A stretch of DNA of 45,918 bases from Zelonia costaricensis (GCA_030849075.1 JASAOO010003353.1:1-45918), one strand, 5' to 3'. Counted from the stretch's first letter, positions 10,101 through 18,508 are shown. Program-made: numbers and translations. The notes: generated by a model from the letters alone, not told the origin.

Positions 10101-13100
10101 GCGCAGCTGCACGAGGTACTGCTGGGTGCCACTGGCGTTGCTGCGGCGCACCTCGCTCGCCCCGGCCGCACCAAAGTCGATGCCACCGTGCCGATGGAAG
10201 CGCGTGTCCGTTCTGGGTCCGAGACCTTCATCGCCTACATCGTCGCTCGATGCGGGCGCGTCGATGCTGCCAGCGCTCTCGCCGCTCACCGAGTCACCCC
10301 TGTCTGCGTCACCGCCCCCGCGCTCCAGAGCGCTGCCCGCCGGCGCGGCGCCGTTGACGCTGCCGCTGTTGGAACGCGTCACGAGGGTGGTGGAGGCGGT
10401 GGTGGGCTGCGGCGGCGGGGACGCGTTTGTTGAGGTGTGCACGGGCGAGCTCATTGTCCGCCGGTGCAGGTTGGCATCGCGACGACCGCCGCTCCTCTCG
10501 CCAAAGTCGCCCTCTCCCTCATGCCTCTCCCCATCCGCCGCACTGCGGCGCTGCTGGGGTTCACTAGAGCGGCGCGGAGGTGCTGCGGCCGAGAAGGTGC
10601 GGTGGACTGCCGGTGCCATCGCCTCCTCCGACTGTGTACGGCGGTGTCGCGAGGGTGGGCGCGAGGCCGGCGCCGTGGTGGGGTGCGCACCGCTTGCGCT
10701 CGTGCCCACGCCGCTGCCCGCCTCTGCGCCGTACAGGACCTGCCGCCGCTCCGTGACACAGCGAGTGAGCAGGAGCAGACGCGGCAGGCACGTGGCCACT
10801 TCGACCAGCACCGCAGTGGACTCCTGCTCGCCCTGGCGAAGCACGTCGTACACGCACGGTAGCACGAGGTGCTCCAGTAGCGCCCACTGCTCCTCGCTCA
10901 CGGGCGCGGCGGGCGTGTGCGGCGCGCGCTGCGTGAGGTGCCGCGCAATCGTCTCTGCAATGCAGCACAGCAGCCGCAGCGCCACCAGCCGCGTCGCCGG
11001 CCCGTACATGTGGGCGTCGTTGTTGACGTAAAGCAGCACGTGTGGCAGCACTGCGTCGACGAGGCAGGCGAAGTCGCAGTGGGCCGCGCAGTGGCGCAGG
11101 CACAGCAGGCCGCGGTACGTCGCCTCGTCACTCGTCTGGGAAGCATGCAGCGTCTGCAGCAACGTGGGCAAGAGCAGCGACACGGCAAGCGCACGGGTCG
11201 CTGAAGCGCCGCTCGCCGCGCCAGGAGGCACCGCCACACCCGCCTCCCAGTCCCGCCTCCCCGAGGAAGACAGGTCACCCGCTTCCATAAGCGCGGCGGC
11301 CGTCAGCGCGTCGCAGTGGCGGAGAAGCCCCTCCAGGCCACCGTGCAGTCGGAGCAGCCGCGCGTCGGCCGTGGTCGTGAGCAGGTCGGGCCAGACAGAC
11401 CCGTACAGGTACGGAAAGAAGGCGGGAAACACGCGTTCCGCCAACCCGCGGCGCAGCACCTCGCGCGCGGACGGGCGCTCGTCGGCGGTCGCGCACAGCA
11501 TCGAGAGCAGCAGCGGCTGCAGCGGCAGCGGCACGCCGGCGTCCCGCAGCACCGGCCGCACGGCGCGCTCGCGGGCGTCGGAGGAGCTGAGGTGGCGCAA
11601 AGCCAGCACCTGCGCCAGGGTCAGCGGGTCCTCCTCTGCGTAAACATGAAGCACAACGCACGCGGTGGAGAAGACGTCCATGGAGGCGGTGTGGCCGTCG
11701 AAGTTGACGTTGCTCACGTTGTACGTGGCGCTGCCCCGCGTGCGACTCTCTAGCGGCGGCGTGGGCAGGGGCTCGTCGCTGAACTTCTCGGGCGCCACGT
11801 AGCAGGCGCGGTTCTCGTCCGTGTCGTAGTAGTAATCAAACAGCAGCGGGTTGTCAAGCGGCATGCGGCGCGGCTTGAAGGGCGCCATATCGCACAGCGT
11901 CACCACCCCGGTGCTCTGCACCAGCACGTTGTTTGGTTTGATGTCGCCGTGCGTGATGCCGTAGGTCTCGTGCAGGTTGGCGACCGCTTCCAGCAGCTGG
12001 TACACAACGAACAGCCGCTCGCCTGCCGTCCAGCCCGGTCGCGCCGCGAGCCGCTCGCGCAGCGTGAAGGCCACGTACGGCCGCTGCAGCACGCAGAAGC
12101 CCTCGCCCTCGTAGACGTGCGTGTACCAGAGACAGTTGCGCGGCGTAGCGCGCGGCAGCGTGGAGTCGACGACGCGCAGCTGCTCGCCGGCGTTGTCTAT
12201 CATTTGGCGCACATACCTCAAGAAGTACGCCTGACCCGGGTCCTCCGGCGTGCGCACGAACACCTTCGTCACTACGTCCTCGACCAGGTAGTGGGCCAGC
12301 GCCGCCGCCGCCCCGGTCGACGCCGCCAAGAAGGACGACACACCCGCTGAGGATGAAGAGGCGGGAAAGAGGGAGCCGTGTGGCGCGGACACGACGAGCC
12401 CACCCGGCGCGGCGGCTGCAGCGGCGGACGATGACGACGAGAGCCCCGCCCCGGCGCCGCCGCGCAGGAGGAGCTGCACGTAGTTGCCGTAGTTGCTGCG
12501 CCACTCCCCGCTGAGTCCGGCCACCACGGTGTCAAGGCTCGCGGCATGGCGCGCCGCACCCGCCGGCTGGATCGAGCCAGTCGCCGACGCTGCTGTGGTG
12601 TACGCGGACGCGTAGGGCCCCGCCGGCAGCGCGGGCGATGACAGCCGCGAAGCGCCGCTGTCCGGGGTGAAGCCACGCGCGTTTGAGCGGAGCCCGGAGC
12701 TGCGTGCGCCGCCGTTGCCGCCACCCGCCGACCCGCTGCAGTCGCGGCACCAGCTCTCCATCACCGCGTCCGCCGGGCTCGGCCGCGCGTACGCCGCCTC
12801 GAGGCGCAGCGATGACGGCACTACGCGCCACGGGCGGTCCGCCACGGGCAGGCGCTGCCGCCACCGTGCCTGATGCCACGCCGCCCGCTCCGCTGCGGAC
12901 ACCTGCGTCGTGCTCGCCGCCGCAGCGATAGCGGCGACGCCGTCGCATAGCGCAGCAAAGGTGAGGGCCCGCTCCGCCCCACTCCCGCCGCCGCGCCCCC
13001 GGCCACGGCCACGGCCGCGTCCGCCGAGTGATGCTGCACCGGGTGCCGCCACCACCCACGTCTGCCCGCCTGCTGCGCCAGCTGCAGTGACGGCTGTGGT

Positions 13101-13556
13101 CGTCGTCGTCGCTGCTGCGGTTGGCAGCGCGGACGCGGGCGACGATGGGCCGGTGGAGTGGAACTCCACCGAGGCGCCAGAGGTCACCCGCACGAGTGGC
13201 GTGGTGCGCTGCAGGTGGTCGCCCATTGCGTAGGCGCCACCAGCAGCCGCACCGCCGCGAGTCGCGGCTGTCATGAAGCCGGATGTGTAGCACGGCGCGT
13301 TCGGCATTGTCAGTGTGCTGCCGCTGACGGGGAAGGCGGCGCTGTGGCGCAGCGTGGGGCTGCCGGCCACATCCGGCTGGCTGCCACCTCGGCTGGCATC
13401 GTGTGGAGTGGCGCCGGGGACGACGGAGGTGTAGTGCAGGCAGTGGAAGCTCGCGAAGTAGTTGCGGCCCTCCGCCCCGAGCGGGGTGACGAGCTCCAAG
13501 TCGCCAGAGACGTTGGCGAGGTCGACGGCGGCGGTCGCCGTCAGCTGATTGCCCAT
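7134..13556 (-). CDS. VPS15: VPS15 (PIK3R4/p150) homologue, regulatory pseudokinase of the VPS34 PI3-kinase complex
   Basis: A 2,140-residue protein, longer than the ~1,360-1,450 usual in human and yeast, with the full VPS15 layout. It begins MGNQLT, the family's myristoylation signal (Gly2, Thr6). A kinase-like domain follows, with the VAIK-type lysine at about K431 (TKVFV) and the catalytic-loop motif HGDIKPNN at 536-543. The DFG position reads DMA (556-558), close to the degenerate DFA of human VPS15. A helical HEAT-type middle (roughly 690-1400) contains disordered Ser/Pro/Ala segments, and C-terminal WD40-like repeats (about 1640-2140) include GGEDGFIRSW and SGSRDGTLTLWD. VPS15 scaffolds VPS34 on endosomal and autophagic membranes for PI3P production. 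The oddity is a low-complexity insert of ~350 residues between the start of the kinase domain and K431. The identification is secure; activity is not predictable from sequence. Confidence 0.96.
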   Translation of the reverse strand: MGNQLTATAAVDLANVSGDLELVTPLGAEGRNYFASFHCLHYTSVVPGATPHDASRGGSQPDVAGSPTLRHSAAFPVSGSTLTMPNAPCYTSGFMTAATRGGAAAGGAYAMGDHLQRTTPLVRVTSGASVEFHSTGPSSPASALPTAAATTTTTAVTAAGAAGGQTWVVAAPGAASLGGRGRGRGRGRGGGSGAERALTFAALCDGVAAIAAAASTTQVSAAERAAWHQARWRQRLPVADRPWRVVPSSLRLEAAYARPSPADAVMESWCRDCSGSAGGGNGGARSSGLRSNARGFTPDSGASRLSSPALPAGPYASAYTTAASATGSIQPAGAARHAASLDTVVAGLSGEWRSNYGNYVQLLLRGGAGAGLSSSSSAAAAAAPGGLVVSAPHGSLFPASSSSAGVSSFLAASTGAAAALAHYLVEDVVTKVFVRTPEDPGQAYFLRYVRQMIDNAGEQLRVVDSTLPRATPRNCLWYTHVYEGEGFCVLQRPYVAFTLRERLAARPGWTAGERLFVVYQLLEAVANLHETYGITHGDIKPNNVLVQSTGVVTLCDMAPFKPRRMPLDNPLLFDYYYDTDENRACYVAPEKFSDEPLPTPPLESRTRGSATYNVSNVNFDGHTASMDVFSTACVVLHVYAEEDPLTLAQVLALRHLSSSDARERAVRPVLRDAGVPLPLQPLLLSMLCATADERPSAREVLRRGLAERVFPAFFPYLYGSVWPDLLTTTADARLLRLHGGLEGLLRHCDALTAAALMEAGDLSSSGRRDWEAGVAVPPGAASGASATRALAVSLLLPTLLQTLHASQTSDEATYRGLLCLRHCAAHCDFACLVDAVLPHVLLYVNNDAHMYGPATRLVALRLLCCIAETIARHLTQRAPHTPAAPVSEEQWALLEHLVLPCVYDVLRQGEQESTAVLVEVATCLPRLLLLTRCVTERRQVLYGAEAGSGVGTSASGAHPTTAPASRPPSRHRRTQSEEAMAPAVHRTFSAAAPPRRSSEPQQRRSAADGERHEGEGDFGERSGGRRDANLHRRTMSSPVHTSTNASPPPQPTTASTTLVTRSNSGSVNGAAPAGSALERGGGDADRGDSVSGESAGSIDAPASSDDVGDEGLGPRTDTRFHRHGGIDFGAAGASEVRRSNASGTQQYLVQLRCLLNNGWGMLQTLYNHPCVPVAVAVMQQSASTVAAFLGEERVMADLIPLLTTALVAPMRVQRVLYPQAILLHALLQPSPQRQPPSKTLRLFVEEGLRHTDDACLKATLDSLAVVLRCRRLPPAEAMALVHQTLPLLVESRLWLREAACGVVEAAAQTYTASDVAQHLEYAVRPLLLLPVPLARLRRYAATAIRAELATTTTSGADGSVRGTGLAALEEPRHLIAGSSLLFSEDGVDGCDGAPIVLSPLSAQAQMAPPQQHQQQWPSLTLERHPAGRDHAATCTEVLPAVVAVTRSYAAGPAPTFLHGLPASELGSGGGGSRTLRMTRVAASWPDAAEEGAAGCGDEPPQGARADGNLAYRLSAREAARVQRERQTCSVPVAAATTGSAPATIIASGRLEPAPAPLPGPSTSAAAAAVGALHRRPLSPPHSTDVAPVPVSLPPPSHVSRPSLRLSSSATAQHNGSYATAVRGTPPSAGPAVSALMGSQPAGSASTALHLTMANMNATPLRPVAAALSTASAHTGAVYATAPSPGPSGVVVSAGARGEAFVWQVTSTHTGAAHVRELHLVERIPSVSSRAADHAYTACQWMPAAASARRDSALAASSFTASPTSSAAAATAVVALASTDGAVRLLDVERNAWVSTAFVGGGCDDGAGEGGLTGLALQDRASLLVTTAAGGLHVVDARCRGSSRSAASSTSGDSVWCTRLSPMDGAPSCVCPLYAGDKACAAVVGTYGGAVCLYDLRYQVCAQRVVLMEDWPSRAAAAVAPGPLAITTACVDPLSTLSASCRPPTWEAVPCAGPSMLLGTTTGAVYRLLLESGAYWQAFQCDHARRRRAGGPDAAVRAMLTQPTHGAVFTGGEDGFIRSWSTDKPETSHTLCCVPYVTSPYTVVRTAAAERAVAASGGSASSRRGLMSVTVREGTTQAACALPRHASDAILSLCTVRTAAAPAAAWLADGGAGEGGEAAYLLSGSRDGTLTLWDNEPVSRG

Positions 13557-13632
13557 GAGTGTCGCCCACGGCCGGCACCCCCCCCCCTCTGTGATAACTC
13601 CGCGGCAAGCGTGGTTGAACTCCTCTCAGTGT

Positions 13633-13683
13633 CTGTGGAAATCGGTGTTAGAGGCAGGGGAGGGTGGCGAGGGGGGCAGGGGG
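13633..13683 (-). promoter_or_regulatory. Predicted trans-splice acceptor of VPS15
   Basis: A C/T-rich sense tract runs without any AG to the acceptor AG at 13634-13633, giving a 76-nt leader. Stronger pyrimidine runs further upstream (C-runs opposite 13882-13893 and about 14020-14030) could supply alternative sites. Confidence 0.5.
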
Positions 13684-13874
13684 ACAACGTTGTGGCCGAG
13701 CTTTGCTGTGGTGCTGCGCTGGACGAGGGTGGTCGATACTCGTGGGAGTGATGTCCAACGGATTCCTCTCGATCTGTGTTCGAGCGGGTCGAAGCAGGGC
13801 GAAGAGAGCACCGCTTCTGAACTGGACTCGCTTGTTCTTCTTCTTCCTTCTCTGGTTGATGTACTTCTTTTTTT

Positions 13875-13893
13875 GGGGGGAGGGGGGGGGGGG
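13875..13893 (+). repeat. G6-A-G12 run
   Basis: A homopolymer G tract on the plus strand, C in the transcript. It lies upstream of the VPS15 acceptor and may serve as part of a pyrimidine tract. Confidence 0.8.
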
Positions 13894-13937
13894 CGTTCAA
13901 GCGACAGCGGTGCGGCCTGCCGGTGACGTACTCGCGA

Positions 13938-13952
13938 GTGTGTGTGTGTGTA
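13938..13952. repeat. (TG)n short array
   Basis: TG on the plus strand, CA in the transcript. It is the array nearest to the VPS15 start in this spacer. Confidence 0.8.
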
Positions 13953-14209
13953 TTGTGTGGATGCCGATGTGCCCGTTTGATGCGCCGCTGACAGCGTGCA
14001 GGAACAAAGAGGTTGGAGGGGGGGGGGGCGACACGGTTGGTGGGTGTGGAAGAGCCACCAGTGAGAAGCTGCAAGGCGAGGGGGGGGCGCTCCTCATAGG
14101 CGTGACGCACGGACACGCTCACATACACCTCGTCCACGCACCTCCCCGTACGCCGTGTGAACACGCGGGTAGAGCCGAGAGGGAACACCCCCCCCCTCCC
14201 CCCTGCGTT

Positions 14210-14290
14210 CTCGCAGCCCCTCCGCCGGGGGTGGGCCAGCGAGTTCGATGTCTCACACTGCCTTGAGAAGGGAGGCGGCAGAGTGCTGGT
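14210..14290. promoter_or_regulatory. Two adjacent potential hairpins in the ArfGAP-VPS15 spacer
   Basis: The first has outer arms CTCGC/GCGAG (14210-14214 and 14239-14243) around a CCCC/GGGG inner stem. The second pairs CACTGCC with GGCAG-A-GTG, with one bulged base, and follows within about 20 nt. The local composition is mixed rather than purine/pyrimidine-skewed. The role is unknown and the pairing was judged by eye. Confidence 0.4.
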
Positions 14291-14715
14291 CCACGTGTGT
14301 GATGCGCACGCTCCCCCGCTTCCCCATTACCCACAATGAGGCCTTCTCTTGTGCACGCACCTGCGACACATACACACACACTATGTACACGCGGGGAGAG
14401 AAAGCCTACATGCCGCTGCGTGATCGCGACTCTGCGTGAGTCTGCTTCTTCGTTTGTGCTGCAGTTTCGCCTTTCGCTGTTGAAGAACAGAGAACTGGAT
14501 CGGGAGGGAGGGGGGTGCACTGAGCAGGTGTCGACTCCCCTCCGGAGCACCACGCAAAGACGCACACACGCTGACATACGCACGCAACCACACAAACACC
14601 AACACGCACCAACGCGCCAACACACACACAAAGGGAAAACAAGAGGTGACTGCGTTTCACGGGGGGGAAGGAGGCACGAGCGCTGATGAAAAAAGGGGGA
14701 GGCGGCCACCCAGCC

Positions 14716-14760
14716 ACACACACACACACACACAAACGCACACAGCAGCAGCAGCAGCAG
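14716..14760. repeat. (CA)n followed by (GCA)n
   Basis: CA array at 14716-14733, UG in the transcript, followed by a GCA trinucleotide run at 14745-14760. Confidence 0.88.
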
Positions 14761-15314
14761 TGTACATCTTGGGGAAAGCCGCCGCCCCCCCCCCGGGAGA
14801 AGATGTGAAGGAGACGGAAGGAGTGCGCGACAGAGGGCTTGTGGGAAGGCGCGCGCGCAGTGAGAAGGACGCAGAAGAGAAGCACAGGTGCGCCCACGCG
14901 CCACCGCATGACACGCAACGCCATAGTATGGGCTTGTCTTCCCTTCTTTTTCTGTCTCCTCCTCTTTGATTGTTTTTTGTTTCTGTGATTCGGCTTCAAA
15001 TACAGCTGGTTGTCCGTCGGCCACGTCGCTGCGGTTCACCACTTTCGGCAATGCACAACACACCGACACATATGGATACCCCCACGACCGCATGGCCCGA
15101 ACACAGGAGCGACATTCGATGGCACACAGGACATGAAGGGGGGAGGGGGGAGGGGGACGAGGCACACAGAGAATGATGGCGGGAAGAAAAGGAAGAAAAT
15201 GGCCACGAGAGAGGGAGAGAGAGAGCGCAGAGTGAGCAGGCCACGTGTTAGAACCGGCTGAGCAGCACACGTCTTCCTGATAGTAACAATTGCACATATA
15301 CACGCTCACACAGA

Positions 15315-15329
15315 CACACACACACACAC
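15315..15329. repeat. (CA)n microsatellite
   Basis: CA on the plus strand, UG in the transcript, about 205 nt past the ArfGAP stop. Confidence 0.85.
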
Positions 15330-15494
15330 GCCCGCGCGACTTCCCCGTGAACACGCAAAAGAGGCAAAACAAACGCAGGTGCGAGGCATCACAGCCATCG
15401 GGTGTGGCGCAAAGACCTGGTCAACAAAGTGCACGGCACTCCACGCCTCACACACACACGCACGCAGACATAGGGCTGGATTCATCGCCCGTGT

Positions 15495-15522
15495 ATGTGT
15501 GTGTGTGTGGGGGGGGGGGGGG
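15495..15522. repeat. (TG)n-G14 composite repeat
   Basis: A TG array runs directly into 14 consecutive G residues (15509-15522), ending 11 bp short of the ArfGAP stop codon. In the transcript this reads C14 followed by CA. A second copy of the same architecture, also with G14, lies at 44623-44657. Confidence 0.88.
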
Positions 15523-15533
15523 AAGGGGGGTAC

Positions 15534-16811
15534 TCACTCCGGGTAGTAGTACGGCCTCACGGTCTGCGGCTGCCACGCCATGGGGTAGCCGCCCGTCGTG
15601 GCCCGCGCCGCGCCGGCGGCGGTCTGGCCACCCGACCCGGCCACGGGTGCGGAGCCGAAGAGGGACAGAATCTCATCCTTGCTGCTGCCGTTGTTGCTGC
15701 CCCCACCGGTGAAGAGGTCGTCCGTGTTGCTGCGCGTCGTGCCGGGGTTGGACGGCGTCTGCGGCGTGCTCGGTGACAGCGCGCCGAGCGGGCTGCTGGC
15801 GGGGCCGCCGAACTGCGCCCCGAACCAGTCCCCACCGCGGCTGCCCGCGTGGTGCACCGGTGGGGTGGGGGACACGGCGGACGGCGAGGCGACCATGTGG
15901 CCCCACGCGGCGGTGGAGGCGGGCTGCACCCCAGCCGGGCCACTCGCAGGGTACGCGTGCGAGAAGAGCTCCGCCACGTTGGTCTGCGGCTTCCCGGGGG
16001 CCGGGCTGCTGCCGTACGGGCTGGGCGAGTTCGGGCTTGGCGAGGCCACCGGTGCTCCCCACAGCTCCTCCAGCGCGTCCGCCTGCTGCTGCTGCTGCTG
16101 AGGCTGATGGGTGTTGGCGCCAGTCACACGCCGCGGCGGCGCATTCGAACCCGGCGGAGGGGCGAGCGCCCCCACACACCCCGCCGCCGGCGCGTCGCCC
16201 GTCGCGCTGCCGACGCCTTCGATCGCGGTCTCCATGAACTGCGCGTAGAGCTCGTCGAAGTTGGGGTTGAAGTACGTCTTGCGCTCGTACTTCGTCCGGA
16301 TTGCCCGCTCCACGATGGCCGTCTCGGTGCTGCCGGTCACCCTGGCCGTGTCGGGCATGTTGTACTCGTACAGCAGCCGCCCCCGCGTGTTGCCGATGTG
16401 CTCCATCACGAGCATCATCGACTCCTCCCAGGCGTCCATGTTGGTTGACTTCACCTTGGAGATGTGTGTGCCCATCGAGCGGTGAATGCCAGCACAGCGG
16501 AGGCAGAAGAAGATGCCGAGGTTCGTGCTGGCCCACCGCGGCTGCTTCGCGCCGCAGTCGAAGCACTCGCGGTTCTCAGGGCGACGCAGCATCACATCAA
16601 AGCGCTGCAGTTGCAGCGGCGACACACCCGCGTGGCGTGAGCCGGAGCTGGAGGCACCGCCGCCGCCGCTGCCGCCCATTGAGCGCGCTGTGACGGAGTG
16701 CGACGTGCTCGCGCCCGTGTAGGCGCCGCCGTAGTGACTCGCCACGTCCTGCGTATTGGCGCCGCCGCGCCCCGCCGACGAGTGTGCGTGCGAGTGGAGG
16801 CCGGTCCGCAT
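15534..16811 (-). CDS. ArfGAP domain protein, SMAP/Age2-like
   Basis: A 425-residue predicted GTPase-activating protein for Arf small GTPases, acting in vesicle coat release and trafficking. The ArfGAP zinc finger is C83-x2-C86-x16-C103-x2-C106 with the WAS-x-NLG core, followed by GIHRSMGTHIS, which contains the presumed arginine finger R111. The stretch after the finger (NMDAWEE, then GNTRGRLLYEYNMP) resembles SMAP-type ArfGAPs most closely. The C-terminal half is disordered, rich in Pro, Gly, Ser and Gln (a polyglutamine run near residue 235), with short hydrophobic motifs such as NVAELF and ILSLFG that could bind trafficking partners (inference). The start is the first in-frame ATG; the open frame extends upstream only from a GTG through a (CA)n-encoded Thr-His run. 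Internal Met46 is an alternative start, because no AG lies between the nearest pyrimidine tract and the first ATG. The predicted protein is complete. Confidence 0.93.
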   Translation of the reverse strand: MRTGLHSHAHSSAGRGGANTQDVASHYGGAYTGASTSHSVTARSMGGSGGGGASSSGSRHAGVSPLQLQRFDVMLRRPENRECFDCGAKQPRWASTNLGIFFCLRCAGIHRSMGTHISKVKSTNMDAWEESMMLVMEHIGNTRGRLLYEYNMPDTARVTGSTETAIVERAIRTKYERKTYFNPNFDELYAQFMETAIEGVGSATGDAPAAGCVGALAPPPGSNAPPRRVTGANTHQPQQQQQQADALEELWGAPVASPSPNSPSPYGSSPAPGKPQTNVAELFSHAYPASGPAGVQPASTAAWGHMVASPSAVSPTPPVHHAGSRGGDWFGAQFGGPASSPLGALSPSTPQTPSNPGTTRSNTDDLFTGGGSNNGSSKDEILSLFGSAPVAGSGGQTAAGAARATTGGYPMAWQPQTVRPYYYPE

Positions 16812-16820
16812 CGCGTGTGA

Positions 16821-16844
16821 GTGTGTGTGTGTGTGTGTGTGTGT
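16821..16844. repeat. (GT)n microsatellite next to the ArfGAP start
   Basis: Twelve GT units on the plus strand, CA in the transcript, ending 9 nt before the ArfGAP ATG. A CT tract lies directly upstream (16853-16878). Confidence 0.92.
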
Positions 16845-16901
16845 ATGACGAGGTGGCAGAGGGGAGGGAGGGAGGAGACTAGCAAAGCTCACAAAGACGC
16901 G

Positions 16902-16990
16902 CTCAAAGCACACCAGGGAAGAGCGGCAGTGCGGGCGGCAGATGCACGTGTACACGGGACGACGCGGAGCGGAAAGGAAACAGAGAGAGA
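16902..16990 (-). promoter_or_regulatory. Predicted trans-splice acceptor of the ArfGAP gene
   Basis: A sense CT tract (about 16960-16990) leads to an AG at 16903-16902, giving a leader of 90 nt. The nearer tract at 16853-16878 has no AG before the start codon, so using it would splice within the coding region. Confidence 0.35.
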
Positions 16991-17305
16991 AGGAGACAGT
17001 GGGGAGCGGCCGAATTCGCGATGGCAAGGGAGGGGGGTGGGATGGGAGAGCGACGGTGTGTGCTGATGTACCTCTAGGCTGGCACAGACACACGCAAACA
17101 CGCGCAGATGCACGTAGGCACGGGCACCAGCGGGAGGGGGAGGAAGCGAAGTGAAGTCAAGACGAGGGCAGACACAGCGAAAGCGAGAGCGAGAGAGCCA
17201 CAGTGCGCGGTACTGTCGACGAGAGCAAACGCGTCGCTCCACGCGAAACTAAAGAAAAACAAGAAAGAGCGGGGCTACGGGAGACTGTGTGGGTGGTTTG
17301 ATGAG

Positions 17306-17321
17306 GTGTGTGTGTGTGTGT
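17306..17321. repeat. (TG)n short array
   Basis: TG on the plus strand, CA in the transcript, about 500 nt upstream of the ArfGAP start. Confidence 0.82.
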
Positions 17322-17654
17322 ACGGCAACTCGTTGGGAGTGGAACAGAGGAAGGGGTTGAAGGGAGAGCGGTGTCACGTAATATCGGCAAAGGAGGAACT
17401 CTATCATGAAGGAAGGGCATTTATGGCCGCCGCGAACGTGCCCGTCCGCCCCCGCCCCCCGCCTCCTCTCCCCTCAGACACGCATGCACACACGTCCGAG
17501 ATGAGGAAGCGGGTGGTGGTAGCGCTGTCGAGTCCGCGCACCCGTTCGCACATGCAACGTAAAGCGATGGCATACGGCATCGTAGCCCTCCCTCTCTACA
17601 CCACAGACGCTCCGCTCGCCCACGTGCTGAGCACCGCTGGCCTCCCCTCCCCGA

Positions 17655-17677
17655 AGCTGCAGTGCTGCACTGCAGCT
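17655..17677. promoter_or_regulatory. 23-nt near-palindrome with 11-bp arms
   Basis: The arms AGCTGCAGTGC and GCACTGCAGCT are exact reverse complements with one base between them, able to form a 10-bp hairpin with a 3-nt loop. A second hairpin (CACGGA/TCCGTG, loop TGGG) lies 60 nt away at 17738-17753. The function is unknown. Confidence 0.75.
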
Positions 17678-17737
17678 CCACCACCAGCCGTGCGCCTGTC
17701 TCCGACTCGCTTTTCTTTTTTTGCGTTGTGACCGTCA

Positions 17738-17753
17738 CACGGATGGGTCCGTG
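17738..17753. promoter_or_regulatory. Short hairpin CACGGA-TGGG-TCCGTG
   Basis: A perfect 6-bp stem with a 4-nt loop, just beyond a T-rich stretch on the plus strand. It neighbours the longer palindrome at 17655-17677. Confidence 0.55.
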
Positions 17754-18035
17754 CACATTCTCAAGAGCCCCGCCCAGCCCCACCCCCGGACCGTGACGAT
17801 GCAGCGGCGCCATGCGTGACGCCGCCGCCACCGTGCACGCTGCACCAGCAAGCCACTCGTCACTCTGTGAAGTGCACGCGACCGATGCGAAGGCTGGCAG
17901 TGGCTGCGCACAGGAGCGCTCTTATCGAGCAGGCCAGAACTGTCGAGTGAAGGGCGGGCAGGAAATGACTAAGCGACCGTGTAAGAGGCTAATGACATGA
18001 CGCGCACACTCGACCGAGAGACGCACTCAAACGAG

Positions 18036-18070
18036 CACACACACACACACACACACACACGCGCGCGCGC
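18036..18070. repeat. (CA)n-(CG)n composite
   Basis: CA array at 18036-18060 followed by alternating CG to 18070, all alternating purine-pyrimidine and so a potential Z-DNA tract. It reads as UG in the TOP3B 3' region. Confidence 0.9.
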
Positions 18071-18410
18071 GGAGTGAAGCGCACCAAGCGTGCGCCGCGA
18101 GTGTGGCAGTGAGAGAAGAAGAACAGCAGCGGGCGATGTGGGGGTGGAAGGGGTGGGTGGAAAGAGTGCCCAATTGCGTTCCCGCCTCGTGCGGTGCGTC
18201 CCTTGGAGAGGCCCCTGAGAAAAACAAAAAAAAAAAAGGTGAAGGCACAATGCTGAGCCACTGATGGGCGACTCATGCCGAGAGCAGCGTCAGCACGCCG
18301 CACGTGGATGCATCCGTGTGGCGTGCGGGACGGCGCCGGGGGCCGAGTAGAGGTGAGGGTGGGCAGGCCCTCAGCGTCACGTAGCCCGTACAAGCCCGCG
18401 TGTCGTGGGA

Positions 18411-18424
18411 AACACACACACACA
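18411..18424. repeat. (CA)n short array
   Basis: CA on the plus strand, UG in the transcript, about 90 nt past the TOP3B stop. Confidence 0.8.
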
Positions 18425-18508
18425 AAGGGGCTCGGGGCTGCTCTTCTCTCCACATCCCAGCACGGCGGCGAGGGGTTTGTTTCCTCTCCACATCAGCCGC
18501 TTATCAGC

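Larger units (their letters stand above)
13557..15533. other. ArfGAP to VPS15 spacer
   Basis: No gene was found in 2 kb. In transcript order it contains a TG-G14 composite 11 bp past the ArfGAP stop, CA arrays at 15315-15329 and 14716-14733 (UG in sense), a (GCA)n run at 14745-14760, two possible hairpins at 14210-14290, a short TG array at 13938-13952, G-runs at 13875-13893, and the VPS15 splice-acceptor region. Confidence 0.65.
16812..18508. other. TOP3B to ArfGAP spacer
   Basis: No gene was found in 1.7 kb. In transcript order it has CA arrays on the plus strand (18411-18424 and 18036-18060, UG in sense), inverted repeats at 17738-17753 and 17655-17677, then TG arrays (17306-17321 and 16821-16844, CA in sense), and pyrimidine-rich sense tracts before the ArfGAP start. 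Confidence 0.65.

Noticed and set aside
13960..14340. Possible SIDER-type degenerate retroposon
   Set aside because: Composition is suggestive, but I could not identify a signature sequence, A-rich tail or second copy in the window.
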